NCBI GenBank assembly: GCA_016214855.1
Contig: JACRMT010000011.1
Span: 1-64,000 of the forward strand
Source: Nitrospirota bacterium
GTDB lineage: Bacteria; Nitrospirota; Thermodesulfovibrionia; Thermodesulfovibrionales; UBA6898
DNA length: 64,000 bases
Direction of reading: 5' to 3'
Positions 60,751-64,000 of the stretch are shown here, piece by piece. The translations under genes and the position numbers were made by a program. Numbering within the stretch: position 1 is the stretch's first letter; each line of letters opens with the position of its first letter. Under the pieces are notes generated by a model. The model saw only the letters and a program-made list of their open reading frames with translations. It was not told where the DNA came from and searched no databases.

Positions 60751-62817
60751 ATGAAGAGTAATATTCTTATCATCGCTGGGCTGATCGTCGTTATATCCGT
60801 TCTTATTATCCTTAACATCTTCTTTCAGAAGTCTCTTCAGATGGAGATGGCAGAGCAGTTTAATCTGCAGCAGGCCCTTCTGTCTAAAACAATCGCTGAA
60901 AATATAAAGTCATCAATAACGTTCATGAAGGAGGAGGTAGTCGAGATTGCCCATGAGCTGTCAGAGAAGAAGAGAATAACCAAAGATAATTTCGAGTCTC
61001 TTGCGAAAGAGGAATTGAAGCATAAAGCGATGCTAACTGCCAACATGGGTATGGTCTCATCACAAGGCATGCTTCTTTTCCTGACGCAGAATGAAGATCA
61101 AACAAAGCCGATAGTAGATGAAGATCAGATAAAACCGATAGTAGGTGATATGCTCAAAAAAGTAGTAGACATAAAAGAAGGCGAGGGAGGCATAATGGTG
61201 ACACACGATAGAGTTACCGCCTTGACACCTATCTACAAGAATAACCAGTTCGACCAGATAGTCTTTCTATCAGTTTTGATATCCGATATCGGAGAGCGTT
61301 TTTTTACTACAATTAGGTCACATGGCAAGGGATATGCGTGGATGATCGATAAGGGCGGGAATCTCCTTTATCACCCGACACAGCCCGGAATGGTCGGCAG
61401 AAATCTCTATCGGGCTGATACGACATGTTTTAAGTGCCATATGAACTTTGATCTTGAAAAGAGGATTATTGAAGGCAGAGCCGGCAATATCGGGAGATAT
61501 ATCTCGGCATTGGGTGAGGACAAGATAATCGCTTATTCAGATGTCGATATCAGTGATATATCCTGGATAATCGCAGTATCATCGCCCTACTCTGAAGTGA
61601 CCAGCGCTACCAAGAACAGTATGAAGCTCTATTCCTATCTGATCATATCCATTTTTATCGCAACAAGCCTTGTATCTGCTGTTTTGATTGTTTTTAACAG
61701 AAAAAGGATACAGGCGGCAGAGACGGCAAACAGAAAGGAAGAACTCGAAAAATACGCGGGTGAGCTCGAAAAAAAGGTATTAATAAGGACTTCTGAGCTT
61801 GCCAGCGAAAAAGAGAAGTTGAATACCATTGTAAGTGCGATTGGGGGCGGTATTGTCCTTATTGATCAAAGCTGGAAGATACAATGGTCGAACGCCATGA
61901 TAAGAGATATGACCGGCATGGACGTAATTGGCAGATCATGGGAAGACGTATGCCCGGACTGCCCTCTGTCAAAAACATATCCTGGTGAAAGTATCAAGAC
62001 GATAATACTCTCGAATCTGTTCGGACAGAAAGGCAAGTTCTATCAGATAACAACGGCACCCGTCAAAGGAGAAAACGGGGAAATAAATGGACATATCGGG
62101 CTTATCCAGGATGTGACCGAAATGAAAAACATGGAAGATCAGATCATCCATTCAGAAAAATTGGCCTCCATAGGACGGCTCGCCGCAGGAATTGCCCACG
62201 AGATAGGCAATCCGCTCACCTCGATATTCTCATTTGTACAGATACTGAGAGAGATGGAGGAGGAGGCGTTCAAGAAGGAGAGCCTTGATACCATGTATTT
62301 CCATATAAAAAGAATTTCAGACATATTGAAACAACTTTCAGGCTTTTCGAAGATGCCTGCCGGTGAGCACAAGACGGGCAATGTCAATGAATTTATTGAA
62401 GCGTCCCTTAATCTTATTCAGTATGACAAAAAGGCAAAAGATGTTTCGGTCGTGAAGGAGCTTTCTCCTGATCTGCCGGAGGTAATGATGGACGGCAACC
62501 AGCTCGCCCAGGTTATCGTGAACCTCACGCTTAATGCCATAGATGCCATGCCTGACGGTGGAACGATAACGATCAGGAGTTTCACCAGGAACGATGACGT
62601 TATCATTCAGATCGAGGACACGGGAATAGGAATTCCGAAAGAAGATGTGACAAAGATATTTGATCCGTTCTATACCACCAAGGAAAAAGGGACCGGTCTT
62701 GGCCTTGCGGTAAGTTATGATATAATAAAAAAAATGAGGGGAACGCTGAGCGTCGAGAGCGAGACGGACAAAGGGACCGTATTTACGATCACCATGCCTT
62801 TCAAGAATCCCGGATAA
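60751..62817 (+). CDS. Sensor histidine kinase with haem-binding periplasmic domain
   Basis: 688 residues. TM1 (about 5-23) is followed by a periplasmic Cache-like domain with GKGYAWMIDKGGNLLYHP, carrying a CFKCH haem-c motif at 226-230. TM2 is at about 290-312. A coiled linker, a PAS domain (about 355-460, with CPDCPLSK) and the HisKA H box (His483 in GIAHEIGNPLTS) follow, then an HATPase domain (NLTLNAIDAM, DTGIGIP, GTGLGLAVS). It probably senses redox state, oxygen or NO through a covalently bound haem. The paired NtrC-like regulator is the next gene. Confidence 0.9.
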   Translation: MKSNILIIAGLIVVISVLIILNIFFQKSLQMEMAEQFNLQQALLSKTIAENIKSSITFMKEEVVEIAHELSEKKRITKDNFESLAKEELKHKAMLTANMGMVSSQGMLLFLTQNEDQTKPIVDEDQIKPIVGDMLKKVVDIKEGEGGIMVTHDRVTALTPIYKNNQFDQIVFLSVLISDIGERFFTTIRSHGKGYAWMIDKGGNLLYHPTQPGMVGRNLYRADTTCFKCHMNFDLEKRIIEGRAGNIGRYISALGEDKIIAYSDVDISDISWIIAVSSPYSEVTSATKNSMKLYSYLIISIFIATSLVSAVLIVFNRKRIQAAETANRKEELEKYAGELEKKVLIRTSELASEKEKLNTIVSAIGGGIVLIDQSWKIQWSNAMIRDMTGMDVIGRSWEDVCPDCPLSKTYPGESIKTIILSNLFGQKGKFYQITTAPVKGENGEINGHIGLIQDVTEMKNMEDQIIHSEKLASIGRLAAGIAHEIGNPLTSIFSFVQILREMEEEAFKKESLDTMYFHIKRISDILKQLSGFSKMPAGEHKTGNVNEFIEASLNLIQYDKKAKDVSVVKELSPDLPEVMMDGNQLAQVIVNLTLNAIDAMPDGGTITIRSFTRNDDVIIQIEDTGIGIPKEDVTKIFDPFYTTKEKGTGLGLAVSYDIIKKMRGTLSVESETDKGTVFTITMPFKNPG

Positions 62818-62877
62818 CATGATAACTCGGATCATATCTGCTCAATTTATGTCTGGACTGCGAACACATACTAATCT

Positions 62878-64000
62878 ATGAAACCGAAGATACTTGTCGT
62901 TGACGACGAACCTGATATCTGCAGGGCTCTTGAGTTCCTGCTGAAGAGGGAGAATTACGATGTCATTACGGTAAATAGCGGGGAAGATGCTGTCATCAAA
63001 CTTAAAGATGACAGCTTCGATGTCGTTATTTCCGATCTTAAGATGGGAAAGATGGACGGGATGGCTGTTCTTGAAAGGACGAAGGAGCTCAGTCCTGAGA
63101 CTGCAGTAATAATCATGACGGCCTTTGCCTCCATAGAATCTGCTATTGATGCGATGAAAAAAGGCGCAATTGATTATATCGTCAAGCCCTTCCTTAATGA
63201 AGAAGTAAAGATGACGCTGAAAAAGATACTCGAACAAAAGAAGATCATGATCGAGAATGCGGCCCTGAAACAGCAGGTTAGTCAGCATATGGCATGCAGG
63301 GATTTTGTGGCAAACTCAGACTCCATGATGAAGATTATCGAGACCCTCGAAAAAGTGATCCCCACAAAGAGCAATATCTTATTGCTCGGCGAAAGCGGCA
63401 CGGGAAAAGGACTGATGGCGGAACTCATTCATTGCAACAGTCCTCGCCGGGATAAACCTTTCATTTCGATCAATTGTTCCGCCGTTCCGGAAGGGTTACT
63501 CGAATCTGAGCTGTTCGGTTATAAAAAGGGGGCTTTCACCGGAGCGAACTCGGACAAGCTCGGCCTTATTACCCTTGCTCATCAGGGGACATTCTTTCTG
63601 GATGAGATCGGTGATATGCCGCCTAATCTTCAGGCAAAACTTCTGAAGGTGCTTGAAACCGGCGAAGTATTTCCGCTTGGGGATACCAAGCCGAAGATCG
63701 CTGATATCAGGATAGTCTCTGCAACCAATGTGGATATCGAAAACAGGCTTAAGGACGGCAGGTTCAGGGAAGACCTCTACTGGAGGCTTAACGTTATAGA
63801 AATTCAGATACCGCCGCTCAGGGAGAGAAAAGACGATATCGAGATGCTGTCAAAACATTTTGTCAGCAAATATGCGGCAGAACATAAGAAGAAGATCCTG
63901 GGGCTGGACAAGGGGGCTCTCGCACTCCTGATCGATTATCGGTGGCCCGGAAATGTGAGAGAGCTCAGGAACGTACTGGAGAGGGCGGTCGTCCTTGCCG
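62878..64000 (+). CDS. NtrC-family sigma-54-dependent response regulator (partial)
   Basis: The C-terminus lies beyond the right edge. The receiver domain has DD at 9-10, phospho-acceptor Asp53 (VISDLKM), Thr in IMTAFAS and Lys in IVKPF. The AAA+ domain has Walker A GESGTGKG at about 171-178, the sigma-54 contact loop GAFTGA at about 218-223, and Walker B FFLDEIGDM. The visible part stops in the AAA+ domain (PGNVRELRNVLERAVV). It starts 60 bases after the kinase gene and is the partner of the haem-sensing kinase. Confidence 0.92.
   Translation, partial: MKPKILVVDDEPDICRALEFLLKRENYDVITVNSGEDAVIKLKDDSFDVVISDLKMGKMDGMAVLERTKELSPETAVIIMTAFASIESAIDAMKKGAIDYIVKPFLNEEVKMTLKKILEQKKIMIENAALKQQVSQHMACRDFVANSDSMMKIIETLEKVIPTKSNILLLGESGTGKGLMAELIHCNSPRRDKPFISINCSAVPEGLLESELFGYKKGAFTGANSDKLGLITLAHQGTFFLDEIGDMPPNLQAKLLKVLETGEVFPLGDTKPKIADIRIVSATNVDIENRLKDGRFREDLYWRLNVIEIQIPPLRERKDDIEMLSKHFVSKYAAEHKKKILGLDKGALALLIDYRWPGNVRELRNVLERAVVLA

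Overview
The window looks like a chromosome segment from an anaerobic or microaerophilic Gram-negative bacterium rich in c-type cytochromes, most like Nitrospirota (Thermodesulfovibrio-like) or Desulfobacterota. This is inferred from the density of CxxCH and CxxxxCH haem motifs, the outer-membrane barrel, the ABC-type O-antigen exporter, the short Aquifex-type aconitase and the dapA-dapF-lysA block. No marker gene fixes the taxon. No transposase, integrase, CRISPR array or rRNA was seen.

Region 1 (1-14,320, all minus strand) is a candidate extracellular electron-transfer locus. In transcription order it holds an 11-haem cytochrome, an NHL beta-propeller lipoprotein, an OmcE-like tetrahaem cytochrome followed by a strong hairpin terminator, a parvulin-type prolyl isomerase, a 623-residue outer-membrane barrel, a second NHL lipoprotein, a second OmcE-like tetrahaem cytochrome, a 7/8-haem cytochrome, a third NHL protein, a giant cytochrome (21 CxxCH plus 6 CxxxxCH) and the start of a secreted protein cut by the window edge. 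Two sigma-54-like -24/-12 elements lie upstream of the first tetrahaem gene and of the last NHL/giant cytochrome pair. Together the parts could carry electrons from the periplasm across the outer membrane to surface cytochromes, possibly polymeric ones.

Region 2 (14,421-51,150, all minus strand) is a very long surface-glycan cluster: RmlB-like and decarboxylase-like sugar-nucleotide enzymes, two DegT-type aminotransferases, about eleven glycosyltransferases (GT2 and GT4), eight methyltransferase domains, three radical-SAM enzymes, two WbqC proteins, a creatininase-like protein, asparagine synthetase, an ATP-grasp/HAD fusion, two tandem propeller proteins and a Wzm/Wzt exporter. Many genes overlap by 4 bases. 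A frameshifted UDP-glucuronate decarboxylase-like gene and a small winged-helix regulator, probably leaderless, with its own promoter and terminator, lie at the upstream end.

Region 3 (51,890-64,000) is housekeeping: a palindromic repeat, a FabG-like reductase with bioD, an orphan small gene, the lysine/DAP block dapA-dapF-lysA, a divergent aconitase, tRNA-Lys, a 3'-truncated tRNA-Glu, ychF, and a two-component system. That system pairs a sensor kinase carrying a haem-binding CxxCH in its periplasmic domain with an NtrC-type sigma-54 activator cut by the right edge. The sensor and activator could in principle act on the sigma-54-like promoters of Region 1, but this link is only inference.
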